Below, piece after piece: positions 19,122 through 29,234 of a stretch of DNA of 64,000 nucleotides (its first letter is position 1; each line of letters opens with the position of its first letter). The notes under the pieces were generated by a model. The model was given only the letters and a program-made list of their open reading frames with translations. It did no database searches and was not told where the DNA came from. A program made the position numbers and the translations under genes. Source of the DNA: Candidatus Aenigmatarchaeota archaeon (GTDB lineage Archaea > Aenigmatarchaeota > Aenigmatarchaeia > QMZP01 > QMZT01); assembly GCA_026397315.1 (NCBI GenBank), contig JAPLVC010000002.1, forward strand, positions 59,994 to 123,993. Reading direction: 5' to 3'.

Positions 19122-19784
19122 ATGGAAAAGATGGAGCAGGTTTTCCCGGGCGTGTGGAAGGACGGCAAGCACATTTTCACCAAGAACCTCCTGCCCGGCG
19201 ACAAGACATACTGCAGGACGTTCGTTGAAGAAGACGGTCACGAGTTCAGGGAGTGGAACCCCAACCGCTCGAAACCGGCGGCCGCGATAGCGAACGGGCT
19301 GAAATTCTTCCCGCTGGCGGACAAGGCGAAAGTCCTGTATCTAGGCATCGCTAGCGGGCAGACATCGACTTTCTTTTCCGACATAATCGGTCCGGAAGGC
19401 ATCATCTACGGAGTCGAGATTTCCGAGCGCTGCGTGCGTGACCTGAATCCCGTCGCTGAAAAAAGAGGTAACATCGTGCCCATAGTCGCAGACGCGCGGA
19501 AGCCGGAGGAGTATGGCTGGATTGAGAAAGTCGACGTTGTCTTCGAAGACGTCGCTTCCGACGACCAGAGCGCCATCATGATACGCAATTGCGAGCGCTT
19601 CCTGAAGCCGGACGGCTTCGCCATGATTGCCATAAAATCGAGGTCGATTGACGTCATCAAAAACCCGGAAGAAATCTACAGGCAGGAAATCGCCAAGCTG
19701 GAGGAGCATTTCAAAATCCTGAGCAAAGTCAGACTGGACCCGTTTGAAAAAGACCACATGTTCCTGGTCATGAAAAGAAAGTAG
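19122..19784 (+). CDS. flpA: Fibrillarin-like rRNA/tRNA 2'-O-methyltransferase
   Basis: NPNRSKPAAAIANGLK, VLYLGIASGQTSTFFSDIIGPEGIIYGVEIS, FEDVASDDQSAIMIRN. Confidence 0.95.
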   Translation: MEKMEQVFPGVWKDGKHIFTKNLLPGDKTYCRTFVEEDGHEFREWNPNRSKPAAAIANGLKFFPLADKAKVLYLGIASGQTSTFFSDIIGPEGIIYGVEISERCVRDLNPVAEKRGNIVPIVADARKPEEYGWIEKVDVVFEDVASDDQSAIMIRNCERFLKPDGFAMIAIKSRSIDVIKNPEEIYRQEIAKLEEHFKILSKVRLDPFEKDHMFLVMKRK

Positions 19785-19823
19785 TCTGCATTTTATTCAG
19801 AAGAAGGTTTTCGTTTTTAGTTT

Positions 19824-20837
19824 TTAGAAAAGCATGCCCGTAGCGTGCTCCGCGTTTCCGATGGCCTTGCCGAGCTCCTTTGACGTGATTTTCGTTCCAC
19901 TCGCCTTGTCTTCGAGCTCGATGTCGGCTATGGTGGCCGGATACTCGTTGTAAACGAGCTTGTTAGGTATGACGCCGCGCGACTTCTTGCGGAAAGTCCA
20001 TGAAGAGTGGGCGTAGGAAACGACGGAGAAGCTTATCCTTTCCTGCTCGTTTTCTCCCGTGACCCTGAAAGTCGGCAGCGCTTCTCCGGACCTTTTCACT
20101 TTTATCCTGTCGAACTTGTGCACCTCTTTCCCGTCGAAAAGCGATATGTCCTTTCTTATGGACTTCCCGAGCACCATGTGGTTCGTGTATGTCATGACGG
20201 CCCCGCGGTCGAAATGGAATATGCCCCAGTACCACGGTATGGCCGGAGCGTTGACGAAGACTCTCTGAAAATATGCGGAGCCGTTTATCTTTTCGCCGTT
20301 CACGCTTCCCGTCAGGTCCGCGTGATTGACCTTCATTATCGAATATCCCTTGTTACCTATGAAATTCCTGTTGTGGTAGCATGCCTTTCTGAAGTCGTGG
20401 CTGGCGTTCTCGATAGCGACGAATTCGAATTTATCACCTATTCTGATTACGCTTCTCTTCCCGTTGATGGAGAATGAGGTCGGTGTTCCGGACTCGGATA
20501 TCAGGCCTTTGTCGTTGACCTTTATGTTGCACTGTTCGAGAAGGAAGTTGTGGTGCATCCGCTCGCCGTCGAAATACCACGTGGCAACGGCTCCGTCAAG
20601 GTTCCCCTTGTCAAGCGGCAGTTTCACGCTTATATCGAGATTGTTGCAGTTTATTTTCTTCACGTTCTTGGCGGACCACAGTATCATCAGCTGGCGGGGC
20701 TTGGACGGGTCTTTCGGGTTGTCGAAGAAGAAGAGCCAGAACCACCACCACCACGCCCCTCCGGGCATCCGCTCGTTCTTAATATCGAAGACCCTCTTTT
20801 CCAGATCAACGTGCTTGTCTTTTCTTCCGGCTTTCAT
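19824..20837 (-). CDS. Conserved hypothetical; possible CrtC/AttH-like lipocalin-fold hydratase
   Basis: WYFDGERMHHNF..., GYSIMKVNHADLTGSVNGEKINGSAYFQRVFVNAPAIPWYWGIFHFDRGAVMTY; family call tentative. Confidence 0.5.
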   Translation of the reverse strand: MKAGRKDKHVDLEKRVFDIKNERMPGGAWWWWFWLFFFDNPKDPSKPRQLMILWSAKNVKKINCNNLDISVKLPLDKGNLDGAVATWYFDGERMHHNFLLEQCNIKVNDKGLISESGTPTSFSINGKRSVIRIGDKFEFVAIENASHDFRKACYHNRNFIGNKGYSIMKVNHADLTGSVNGEKINGSAYFQRVFVNAPAIPWYWGIFHFDRGAVMTYTNHMVLGKSIRKDISLFDGKEVHKFDRIKVKRSGEALPTFRVTGENEQERISFSVVSYAHSSWTFRKKSRGVIPNKLVYNEYPATIADIELEDKASGTKITSKELGKAIGNAEHATGMLF

Positions 20838-21943
20838 TGGCCTTCATCTCCGCCAGAACCTTTGATGAGCGCTTTGACCTTGTTATCGAGGTCTTCTCCC
20901 ATCTGCCTGCTGTCGTCGCGCTTGGAATAGAAATCCATCTTGGCCGCCAGCGAAAGCTTTGAAGCGATGAGCCTCGCGACCTTGCCCCTGAGATGCTTCG
21001 GCGCCTGCTGTATGAGCGGGTGTCCGAAAAGCACGCCGTATTTGGGCGCCCTGCCCTGCCCCTTGAGATGGCGGAACAGCGCTTTCTCAGCTCCCAGTAG
21101 TTGTATGGTCGAGCTGGGCATCTTGGCTATTTTTTCCAGGCCGCCCGCCTGGGCGACCAGTCTCGCAGCCAGCAAATGCCCGGCTATTACCGAAAGGTTG
21201 GGCATGGTCTCGGCGCAAACGAGCTCGAGATACTTGGACAGTTTTTCCCTGGTCTTCGTCATCTCAAGAACGGACTTGGCAAAAACGGAAGCGATTTGCG
21301 CGTCTTCTTCGTTAAAATTCATGCCTATCGATTTCGCAGCCAAGTTAGCCAGCTGCTCGTCGCTTATTTTGTCTCGCGAGCCGTATTTCTGCACGATTTC
21401 TGCGAATCTCTCGTGCGACTTCATTTCCTTCGATAGCTCGGGGAAGTGCAGGCCGTACCATTCGCGCAGGCGCTCGTAAAGCGAGTTGAGGTCGTTCTCG
21501 AGCTCATCGACTACTCCTATGACCTGAATTATGACCTTGTCCTTGCTGACGGACTTTATCTTCCTGCCGGCGAGGATGACGTTTACCTTGCTCATGAGCA
21601 CGTTTATCTGGGCAGGCGTGACTATCCATTCCGCTTCGGCTGCGAGTTTCCTGAAATCGTCGCTAGCGAGCTTCTTGCCCTTATGGTCCTGCTGCACGAT
21701 TATGTTCAGCCCGTCGATGCGCGCCACCTTGTCCATGACTATCTCAACGAATCCCTTCTTCCTCAGCTCCTCGAGGACGGCGCGCTCCTCGTCTATCAGG
21801 CCGCCCGCGCGCGAGGCGTCAAGCCGCTCGGCTATCGCTTCCGCGTCTTTCGGGAAGAGACGCATGGCTATGACCTTGCCGTGCTCGTCGAACGCGAACA
21901 CGCCTGCAATGTTATGCGCAACGTAGGCTTTCATGAAAATCAC
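20834..21943 (-). CDS. Nop5/Nop56-like C/D box RNP core protein
   Basis: NOP domain: VIAGHLLAARLVAQAGGLEKIAKMPSSTIQLLGAEKALFRHLKGQGRAPKYGVLFGHPLIQQAPKHLRGKVARLIASKLSLAAKMDFY. Confidence 0.95.
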   Translation of the reverse strand: MIFMKAYVAHNIAGVFAFDEHGKVIAMRLFPKDAEAIAERLDASRAGGLIDEERAVLEELRKKGFVEIVMDKVARIDGLNIIVQQDHKGKKLASDDFRKLAAEAEWIVTPAQINVLMSKVNVILAGRKIKSVSKDKVIIQVIGVVDELENDLNSLYERLREWYGLHFPELSKEMKSHERFAEIVQKYGSRDKISDEQLANLAAKSIGMNFNEEDAQIASVFAKSVLEMTKTREKLSKYLELVCAETMPNLSVIAGHLLAARLVAQAGGLEKIAKMPSSTIQLLGAEKALFRHLKGQGRAPKYGVLFGHPLIQQAPKHLRGKVARLIASKLSLAAKMDFYSKRDDSRQMGEDLDNKVKALIKGSGGDEGQ

Positions 21944-22005
21944 TTATAGTATATTTACTGACGTTTTATAAAACCGTTTTTATAAGGGCCGCTCAAATAT
22001 TTATT

Positions 22006-22833
22006 ATGGACATGCAGAAGGCGATACTCGTTCTCATAGTCGTCGTCCTGCTCGGAGGCCTGGCTTTCGAGCTCAAGTACATTGAGGAGGCGCTGGTGGG
22101 GGCGACACTCTCCGTCGAGGAGCAGTGCAACAAGATGTGCTCGCAGAAAGGCGAAGTCGCTTACGTGACCGAGAACACCTGTTACTGCAAGGAGCCCATC
22201 ACCTTTCGCAATCAATGGAGATGCTTCTGGAACGTGACATTCGAGAATGACGATGAGTTCTCGCCAAAGGTCAACACGAGCGCGGTACGCAACATAGCCG
22301 TCAAGTCAGTGGTCAAATATTCCGCTCCGAATGCGCCGGCGACAAAAGTCTTCGGCGTCTACAACGAGGTCTCCAACAGGATCTATTATGTCTCCGACCC
22401 GAGGAAAGACGAATATGTTGCAACTCCAATGGAGACGTGGGATGCGATGGGAGGCGACTGCGACGACTATTCAATCCTGCTCACCAGCATGTATGAGGCG
22501 ATAGGCATGGACGCCAGCATCGTCGAAGTTTACAGGCCGGACAAGGGACACGTTTTCATCATATTGAAGGTGGAGCAGGACCTGGACTCGTTCCTGAAGT
22601 TCTACAAGAACATACTGGAGAGGTATACGCCATACTTCAGCGAGAAGCCGTTCAACTTCGTTGTTTTCGGCGAGAACAGCAAGGAGTGCGAGACGCTCCA
22701 GAAGACGCTCGAGATGGGCAAGAACATCGACTCTTTCTATATCGTCATTGACAGCACGACCGGCGACTATCCCGGCAGCCGCGACGCTTTCGATGGCTAC
22801 GACACTACTACGTTCATAAACACGGGCGAATAG
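22006..22833 (+). CDS. Membrane-anchored transglutaminase-like protein
   Basis: N-terminal TM; WDAMGGDCDDYSILLTSMYEAIGMDASIVEVYRPDKGHVFIILKV (Cys-His-Asp triad). Confidence 0.8.
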   Translation: MDMQKAILVLIVVVLLGGLAFELKYIEEALVGATLSVEEQCNKMCSQKGEVAYVTENTCYCKEPITFRNQWRCFWNVTFENDDEFSPKVNTSAVRNIAVKSVVKYSAPNAPATKVFGVYNEVSNRIYYVSDPRKDEYVATPMETWDAMGGDCDDYSILLTSMYEAIGMDASIVEVYRPDKGHVFIILKVEQDLDSFLKFYKNILERYTPYFSEKPFNFVVFGENSKECETLQKTLEMGKNIDSFYIVIDSTTGDYPGSRDAFDGYDTTTFINTGE

Positions 22834-22988
22834 TTCGCTAGTTCGCATAACGTTCAATGTAACAAATAGTATATTCATATAAAATTTTAAGCGGCTTTTT
22901 TCTCGCCATAACAAACGGTTAATGTTCAGGAACGGGGGGTGGGTCTGAAAGGGGTGACTGGAAATAGTACAAACGTATGAGTATTCGC

Positions 22989-23840
22989 CTAAAAATTGAA
23001 ATCCGTTGCAATGGAATTGCCGTTGTTCGAGAGCATCCACCAGCCGCGCACTTTGCTATCCTTGATGTAAAATCTGAGTTTTCTCATCTCGTTCTTGACC
23101 GTGTATACGTCCACGTCGAACAGTTCGTCGCTTTCGCTGTAGCCGAATACTCTTCTGACTTCAGCCGCATAAATGGGGGAGTGGTCGCCGTTCATGAGAT
23201 GCTCCGCAACGACGTCTCTCACGTTTTGCAGATAAGCTGGCAGCGAACGGTAATATTTGTCCAGTATTCTCTGCGGCCTTTCCCTTGTCCTGTCGTCTAT
23301 GCCGCTTTGCTCTATAAGATGTGTAATGTCGCCGCTGTGGCCGCAGTCTATGGCCGAGCCGAACGCAAGAAACTGCATGTCCTCCGGCTTGAGGAGGGTT
23401 TTGCTCTTCCTCGTTTCGCGCAGGAGCTTCTGCGCGGTCTTTGGGTCGCTCAGCAGGAGTTTGTAAAGAATGCGGACATCCCCTGTATTACTGTTGACGT
23501 ATTCGCCGCCGTTGTATTTCTTAATCCATGCGTATATGTTTCTCGCGACGTCTTCGGTCACGCCTTCAATGCCGTGCACTTCAGGGTTGGCCGTGGCGAC
23601 GTCGTCGGGGACTGGTCCCTTGAATTCATCGATTGCCCAGACGCTGCCTTTCGGATCCATTTGCACTCTGTTAGATGTAAGCACGCCCAAAAGAATCAAT
23701 GCGGGAATGAAACCTGATTTTCTTTTTGGCGACTCTCCGGTTTCAATTTCCAAGTTCACGACTTTTTTGGCGTCCAACATGTCGGGCGTGTATTTTTCAA
23801 GGGCTGCTTTCCACGGATCCGGTTTGGCATGCTTCCACAT
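22989..23840 (-). CDS. Hypothetical protein (283 aa) with one predicted TM segment
   Basis: Intact ORF; SGFIPALILLGVLT hydrophobic stretch; no family recognised. Confidence 0.6.
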   Translation of the reverse strand: MWKHAKPDPWKAALEKYTPDMLDAKKVVNLEIETGESPKRKSGFIPALILLGVLTSNRVQMDPKGSVWAIDEFKGPVPDDVATANPEVHGIEGVTEDVARNIYAWIKKYNGGEYVNSNTGDVRILYKLLLSDPKTAQKLLRETRKSKTLLKPEDMQFLAFGSAIDCGHSGDITHLIEQSGIDDRTRERPQRILDKYYRSLPAYLQNVRDVVAEHLMNGDHSPIYAAEVRRVFGYSESDELFDVDVYTVKNEMRKLRFYIKDSKVRGWWMLSNNGNSIATDFNF

Positions 23841-23918
23841 AATATCACAATATGTATATTTGTCACTTGATAGTAAGAATTTATAGAAAGAGGATTTTTA
23901 AAGCCTTTCAGGATGTTT

Positions 23919-24974
23919 TCAGGCCTTCTCGATGTAAAGGAACGCGCGCTCCTTGAACGTTTCCCAGTTGTTGACCAGCGCGCCCGATGATTTCACGTGC
24001 CCGCCGCCCGAGCCTATGCCGTCAGAAGCGAATTTCGCCAGATCGCCGACGTTCACTTTGCCTTCCTGGCAGCGCAGGGATATCTTCCAAAAGTCACCGG
24101 ATTTCTTTCTTATTATGATTATCGCTTCAGGGTGCTTCTCCGCGGTTATGGTCGCTATTATCGACGTGATGTTCATCTTGCTGCGTATCTCGTAGAATAT
24201 GATTTTCTTGTCGGGTACGGTCTCCTTATTCTTCTCGAAATCGTCCACTATTTTCTTGACCTCGCCCTGGACTATTTCATTCCATCGTTTGAGCTCTTCC
24301 GAACTTCTAAGATCGTCGTATTTCTGGCTCCTGACTATGAGATTCAGCGACTTCCCCGCGCCTTCCGCTCCCTTGAGGGTTATAGAAGATGAGATGATAT
24401 CGGACGCGCGGAAAAGCGACTCGCACGGCGGGTCCATCTTCTTCTCATCATACTCTTTCATCATCCACGCGCAGTCCTTCATGCCGTAGTCGCCTATCAG
24501 GCCGATGATGGCAATCCACATCCAGCGGTCGACTTCGAAACCCATGCTCTTGAGCAGTTGGAACATCACGCACGACGCCGGTATGTAGGCGTCGCCATGG
24601 AACATGGGGTTTATGTGCACCAGCGTTTCGCAGTTCATGTCCTTTACGGGAATGTGGTGGTCGAGTATCATCATCTTCATGCCAGCGACGTTCTCCTGAA
24701 GTTTATGGATTTTCTTCCATTCCTGGTCCACGGGTATGTCCAGGAAGACGAGAACGTCGGGCCTTTTTTCAATCAATGACTTGAGAAAATCGTTGTCTAT
24801 GACCGGCCCTTCGCGCGGCAGGGTCTCGAAGCCCGAGAAGAACTTGAGAAACAACGAAGCAGAGCATACGCCGTCGGCGTCCCTGTGGTAAACGAGAATC
24901 TTGCGTCCGCTACCGTCCATCCATGCCTTTATCCTGGCGATGTCGGGTTTGCCTATGATTTTATCTGCCCGCAT
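23919..24974 (-). CDS. DHH family phosphoesterase (RecJ-like)
   Basis: VYHRDADGVCSASLFLKFF, MMILDHHIPVKDM, GSGGGHVKSSGALV (DHHA1). Confidence 0.9.
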   Translation of the reverse strand: MRADKIIGKPDIARIKAWMDGSGRKILVYHRDADGVCSASLFLKFFSGFETLPREGPVIDNDFLKSLIEKRPDVLVFLDIPVDQEWKKIHKLQENVAGMKMMILDHHIPVKDMNCETLVHINPMFHGDAYIPASCVMFQLLKSMGFEVDRWMWIAIIGLIGDYGMKDCAWMMKEYDEKKMDPPCESLFRASDIISSSITLKGAEGAGKSLNLIVRSQKYDDLRSSEELKRWNEIVQGEVKKIVDDFEKNKETVPDKKIIFYEIRSKMNITSIIATITAEKHPEAIIIIRKKSGDFWKISLRCQEGKVNVGDLAKFASDGIGSGGGHVKSSGALVNNWETFKERAFLYIEKA

Positions 24975-25030
24975 AAAGCATGTTCTAATTTATGATATTT
25001 AAAGGTTTTTCTGCCCTTCAGTCAATCAGT

Positions 25031-25153
25031 TTAAACGTGCGGAAAAAAGTAGACTATCAGGAAAAGTATTATGCCCAGGATGAGCATCGGTATGCCCATC
25101 TTCATGCTCTCGCGGCCGGAGCCGAGTAATAATATGCCCACGACGAAGCCCAC
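25031..25153 (-). CDS. Possible 40-aa membrane mini-protein (GTG start)
   Basis: Frame reads VGFVVGILLLGSGRESMKMGIPMLILGIILFLIVYFFPHV, directly after ileS stop. Confidence 0.3.
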   Translation of the reverse strand: MGFVVGILLLGSGRESMKMGIPMLILGIILFLIVYFFPHV

Positions 25154-25155
25154 GA

Positions 25156-28100
25156 CTATGTATATGACCGCGAACCGGCGCGCTCGAAATAGACCTTGAC
25201 TTTCTTGCCTTCGAACTCGAGCGTGCCCTTTATTCCGACCTTGTGCGGCAGGCCCTTGTGCAGCTTCTGCGCGCCCACTTCCCTGAGAACCATCTCTTTG
25301 CTGCGCTCTAACAACGTCTCGGCCTTGCCTTCCGCTTCGACCCAGAGCTCAATCCTTTCGTTCACGTTCAGGCCTTCCTTCTTCCTCGCCATCTGTATCG
25401 TTCTCATGAGCTCGCGCGCGAAAGCCTTGTCTTCCAGAACGTCGCCCAACGCTAGTTCTCCGTGCTCGAACGCCAGCTTCTCTTTCTGCTCAAGACCCTT
25501 GACGAATACGACCTTCTCGACGTTGGCCATGTTGCGCAGAATCGGGCTCATGTTTTTCAGCGCGCTCTCGGCCGCCTCGCCATTCGCCGCGATTATCAGC
25601 TCTGACACGGGCCACTTCAGCTTTATCTCGGTCTTCTGGCGCAGCGAATTCGCGGCCTCTATCGCCGTCTTCGCGAGAACCATGGAATCTTCGATATCCT
25701 TCTCGACGAGCCCGTCGTCGGCTTTGGGCCACGCGCACAGGTGGACTGAAAGCGGCCTGCCTTTCGAGTAGAACAGCTTCCTGTAAATCTTTTCAGTCAC
25801 GAACGGCGTGACGGGCGCCATTAGCCTGACGAGATTCTCCAGCACGTAAAGCACCGTGAACTGGGCCGTGCGCTTGTCTTCGCCTTCATACCACGGCGAA
25901 AGCCTGTCTCGAATCAGCTTGATGTACCAGCGCGAGAAATCGTTGAGTATGAAATCCTCGAAGTTCTTGCCCACGTAGTGGAGCCTGAAGTTTTCCAGGT
26001 CGTCCGTAGTGGATTTTATGAGCGAGTTGAGGCGCGAGATTATCCACTTGTCCTCCAGAGCGAGGTTCTTGAAATGTATTTTTTCCCCGGTTATCCTGGT
26101 GTCGGCGTAGCTCTCGGCGAACACGCTCGTGTTCCATAGCACGTCGAGCACGCGGCGTAGCTCCTTTGCTATTTTCAGCGAGAATAACTGCGTCTCCCAC
26201 GGGGCGACGGACCAGCAGTAGTAAAGGCGCAGCACGTCGGCTTCGACGGCCTTGAGCGCGTCATCGGCGTAAACGACGTTCCCTAGCGATTTCGACATTT
26301 TCTCCCCTTTCTCGTCCAGCGTCCATCCGGTCATGCTGACCGCGTTGTATGGCTTTTTGTCGAAAGCGCCTACGCCGCAGAACATCAGGGAATAGAACCA
26401 TCCCCTTATCTGGTCCTGCGACTCGCAAATCATGTCAACCGGCCACAACGCTTCGAACGTTTGCTTGTTCTTAAGCGGGTAGCCCAGCGAAGCCCAAGGC
26501 GAAATGCCCGAGTCGAACCAGACGTTCATGGTGTCCGGCACGCGCGTCATGTGCTTGCCGCACTGCGAACATTTGAGATGAATCTTGTCGACCGAGTTCT
26601 TGTGCAGGTCGATTTCTTCATCGACCTTTTCGACCGCCTTCTCCCTCAGCTCCTTGCGCGAGCCGATCACGTCTTTATGGCCGCACGCGTCGCATATCCA
26701 GATGGGCAACGGTATACCCCAGAATCGCTGGACTGAAACTGCCCAGTCGTTCGCGTTCTCGAGCCATTTTTCGAAGCGCTCGCCCGCGAATTCGGGAAGC
26801 CATTTCACGCTCTTGTTTTCCTTGAGCATGCGCTCCTTTATCACGTCGACAGTCAGGAACCACTGCTTGCTGAGCCTGTAAATAAGCGGCGTCTTGCATC
26901 TCCAGCATAACGGATACGAGTGCGTGACCTTCAGCGTTTTAAGCAGCCGGCCACGCTCTTCCAGATATTCTATTATTTTTTTGTCAGCATCCTTTACGAA
27001 CAAACCAGTGAACTCGCCCGTGTCGCTGGTCAGCTTGCCTTCATCATCAACTGGCGACGGTTTTGGCAGCTTGTAATGTTCGCCGACTCGAAAGTCGGTT
27101 TCTCCGTGCCCCGGTGCAGTGTGAACACATCCGCTGCCCGTGTCCATGGTCACGAATTCCTCGACATTCTCGCCGTCATCGGCTTTCATGGCCGTCTTTG
27201 CGAGCAGCTTGCCTGAGACGCCTTTCTTGAAAAGCGGGATTGAAAGTATGACCTGGTGCGCGTTCTCGTTCTTCTTCAATTCGTCCTGCAACGGAATCTG
27301 TATGGCGGGCTCGTATTTCATGCCCGCAAGCGACGAGCCTTTCATCTTCTCCACGATTTCATATTTTTCTATCTCGGCGTCCTTCATCACGTCCTTGAGG
27401 CGCTTTTCGGCGAGAATGAGATACTCGCTTCTCACCTTGACTTTGACATACGTCTCGTCAGGATGGACGGCTATCGCCACGTTCGCCGGCAACGTCCATG
27501 GCGTCGTGGTCCATATGATTATCGAAGTGAACTCCTGGTCAACCAGCGGGAACTTTACGTAAATCGAGAAGTCCGTTATGTCAGTGTAGGAATCCGTCAC
27601 CTCGTAGCCTGAAAGCGTCGTCTCACATCTCGGGCACCAGAACACTGGCTTCTCGCCCTCGACGAGCATGCCTTTCTCCCACATCTTCTTGACAGTCCAC
27701 CATCCGCTTTCGAGATAATAATTCCTGTAGGTCATGTAAGGCTCGAGCCATCCTCGCCACGCGCCCAGCTGCTTGTAGGTGTCCAGCCACACGCTTTTGT
27801 TGCCTTCGGCCATGGCCTTGCACTCGGCTATGAACCTGTCTATGCCTATGCGCTCGGTTATGTCCTTCTTCGACTTCACGCCCAGATTCTTCTCGACGGC
27901 ATGCTCGATCGGCAGGCCGCCACAATCGAAACCGGGCTGCCACCAGCACTGGTGACCCTGCATGGTCTTGAACTTGGAACATATGTCCTTCGTCGTCGTC
28001 GTCTTGACGTGGCCCACGTGCGGCACGCCGTTCACATATGGCGGGCCGTCCAGCAGGTAGTACTTCGTTCGCTTCACGTCGAGCGTCTTCATGTCGAAGT

Positions 28101-28182
28101 TGACTATCTGGTCGGGTATTCTGTTCTCTAGCCAGAACTGCATCACTTCTTCCTGTATTTTGCGCGGGTCGTACCTTTCCAT
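25156..28182 (-). CDS. ileS: Isoleucyl-tRNA synthetase
   Basis: LLDGPPYVNGVPHVGHVKTTTTKDICSKFKTMQG, GWTLDEKGEKMSKSLGN (KMSKS), editing domain; ORF could extend to 28212. Confidence 0.96.
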   Translation of the reverse strand: MERYDPRKIQEEVMQFWLENRIPDQIVNFDMKTLDVKRTKYYLLDGPPYVNGVPHVGHVKTTTTKDICSKFKTMQGHQCWWQPGFDCGGLPIEHAVEKNLGVKSKKDITERIGIDRFIAECKAMAEGNKSVWLDTYKQLGAWRGWLEPYMTYRNYYLESGWWTVKKMWEKGMLVEGEKPVFWCPRCETTLSGYEVTDSYTDITDFSIYVKFPLVDQEFTSIIIWTTTPWTLPANVAIAVHPDETYVKVKVRSEYLILAEKRLKDVMKDAEIEKYEIVEKMKGSSLAGMKYEPAIQIPLQDELKKNENAHQVILSIPLFKKGVSGKLLAKTAMKADDGENVEEFVTMDTGSGCVHTAPGHGETDFRVGEHYKLPKPSPVDDEGKLTSDTGEFTGLFVKDADKKIIEYLEERGRLLKTLKVTHSYPLCWRCKTPLIYRLSKQWFLTVDVIKERMLKENKSVKWLPEFAGERFEKWLENANDWAVSVQRFWGIPLPIWICDACGHKDVIGSRKELREKAVEKVDEEIDLHKNSVDKIHLKCSQCGKHMTRVPDTMNVWFDSGISPWASLGYPLKNKQTFEALWPVDMICESQDQIRGWFYSLMFCGVGAFDKKPYNAVSMTGWTLDEKGEKMSKSLGNVVYADDALKAVEADVLRLYYCWSVAPWETQLFSLKIAKELRRVLDVLWNTSVFAESYADTRITGEKIHFKNLALEDKWIISRLNSLIKSTTDDLENFRLHYVGKNFEDFILNDFSRWYIKLIRDRLSPWYEGEDKRTAQFTVLYVLENLVRLMAPVTPFVTEKIYRKLFYSKGRPLSVHLCAWPKADDGLVEKDIEDSMVLAKTAIEAANSLRQKTEIKLKWPVSELIIAANGEAAESALKNMSPILRNMANVEKVVFVKGLEQKEKLAFEHGELALGDVLEDKAFARELMRTIQMARKKEGLNVNERIELWVEAEGKAETLLERSKEMVLREVGAQKLHKGLPHKVGIKGTLEFEGKKVKVYFERAGSRSYT

Positions 28183-28266
28183 TTTTTCGCCTGTTAAAAG
28201 TTGTATAAACAATATTAATTAATTTGAGAAAACAACGCTAATAAATCTAACTACCAAGAACAAATC

Positions 28267-28488
28267 ATGGAAATGGAGAAAACGGGCGTCATTGTCGCCG
28301 CTCTGGTCATATTCGCCGTCCTTGCGGTAGCGATAACGGCCAACATGACGGGCAACATCATAAGCGACGTGGAAAGCGCCACCAGCCCGGTTATCGGCCT
28401 TATTATCTTGCTGGCGTTCATCGTGGCAGGTTACTTCGTTACGAGAGGCGTTTTGTCAGAGGGCAAATATCACGTAGATGCGCAGTAA
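28267..28488 (+). CDS. Small membrane protein (73 aa)
   Basis: Two hydrophobic helices (VIVAALVIFAVLAVAITANMTG; PVIGLIILLAFIVAGYFVT). Confidence 0.55.
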   Translation: MEMEKTGVIVAALVIFAVLAVAITANMTGNIISDVESATSPVIGLIILLAFIVAGYFVTRGVLSEGKYHVDAQ

Positions 28489-28561
28489 AACCAAAATCAA
28501 AAAAACTGTGCATGCATAATACATTTAAGAAAGTCCGAATAATTGTTAGTCAAGGTGAACT

Positions 28562-28714
28562 ATGAGAGAAGATTTCAGATGCGTTTCCTGCGGCCACACT
28601 TTTGAATACGACTTCAGCAGCGGCAGAGAAAAGGCGTTACACTGCCCCAAATGCAAGCAGCTGTGGAAGATAGAGCAGGGCACGGGCAGCTTCAGGCTGA
28701 GCATGTGGATTTGA
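28562..28714 (+). CDS. Small zinc-ribbon protein (50 aa)
   Basis: MREDFRCVSCGHTFEYDFSSGREKALHCPKCKQLWKIEQGTGSFRLSMWI; paired CxxC. Confidence 0.65.
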   Translation: MREDFRCVSCGHTFEYDFSSGREKALHCPKCKQLWKIEQGTGSFRLSMWI

Positions 28715-28766
28715 GCACATTTCGAACAAATTCAAATTATTGGCTTTTCGGAATATATCATGCCTA

Positions 28767-29234
28767 TTAGATAACCTTGCTCAGCAGTTTGTATATCTGT
28801 TCCCCTGCTCCTATCGCTACGCCCAAATCTAGCGCGTGAGTCATAATTCTTCCAGTTATATATCCCGGTCGATAACCCTCTTTCTGCTTTAACTCATCTT
28901 TCCATTCATTTTTCACATCTAACAGGTCGAAATTCAGGAAGTTTTTATATAGTTTTCCAAAACCAAATCTCTGAGGTAAACTCATTAGTATCCCGTCAGA
29001 TATTCCTAGTCCGAGTCCTTGCATGAAAATTGGCAACTTTCTCGGTTCACCATATCTACCAGATGTTGCATTGTAAACCTCATTTAAAAATACATGTTCA
29101 TCAGGCTGATCTCCGTTCACTCCCAGTAGATGCTTTTTGGTAAGTTCAACTACAGCATCCATTTCCTCTTTACTCATAATTTTTTTCTCAGTCATTTTCA
29201 TCACCTCACTTATACTCTTAATATCCCTGGCCAA
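28767..29234 (-). CDS. Hypothetical protein (155 aa)
   Basis: AT-rich ORF overlapping the upstream ORF (29210-29656). Confidence 0.55.
   Translation of the reverse strand: MARDIKSISEVMKMTEKKIMSKEEMDAVVELTKKHLLGVNGDQPDEHVFLNEVYNATSGRYGEPRKLPIFMQGLGLGISDGILMSLPQRFGFGKLYKNFLNFDLLDVKNEWKDELKQKEGYRPGYITGRIMTHALDLGVAIGAGEQIYKLLSKVI

Noticed and set aside
25031-25200. Frameshift at the ileS C-terminus joining a membrane segment
   Set aside because: IleS ends naturally after ...KKVKVYFERA; the hydrophobic frame beyond is better explained as a separate mini-ORF.
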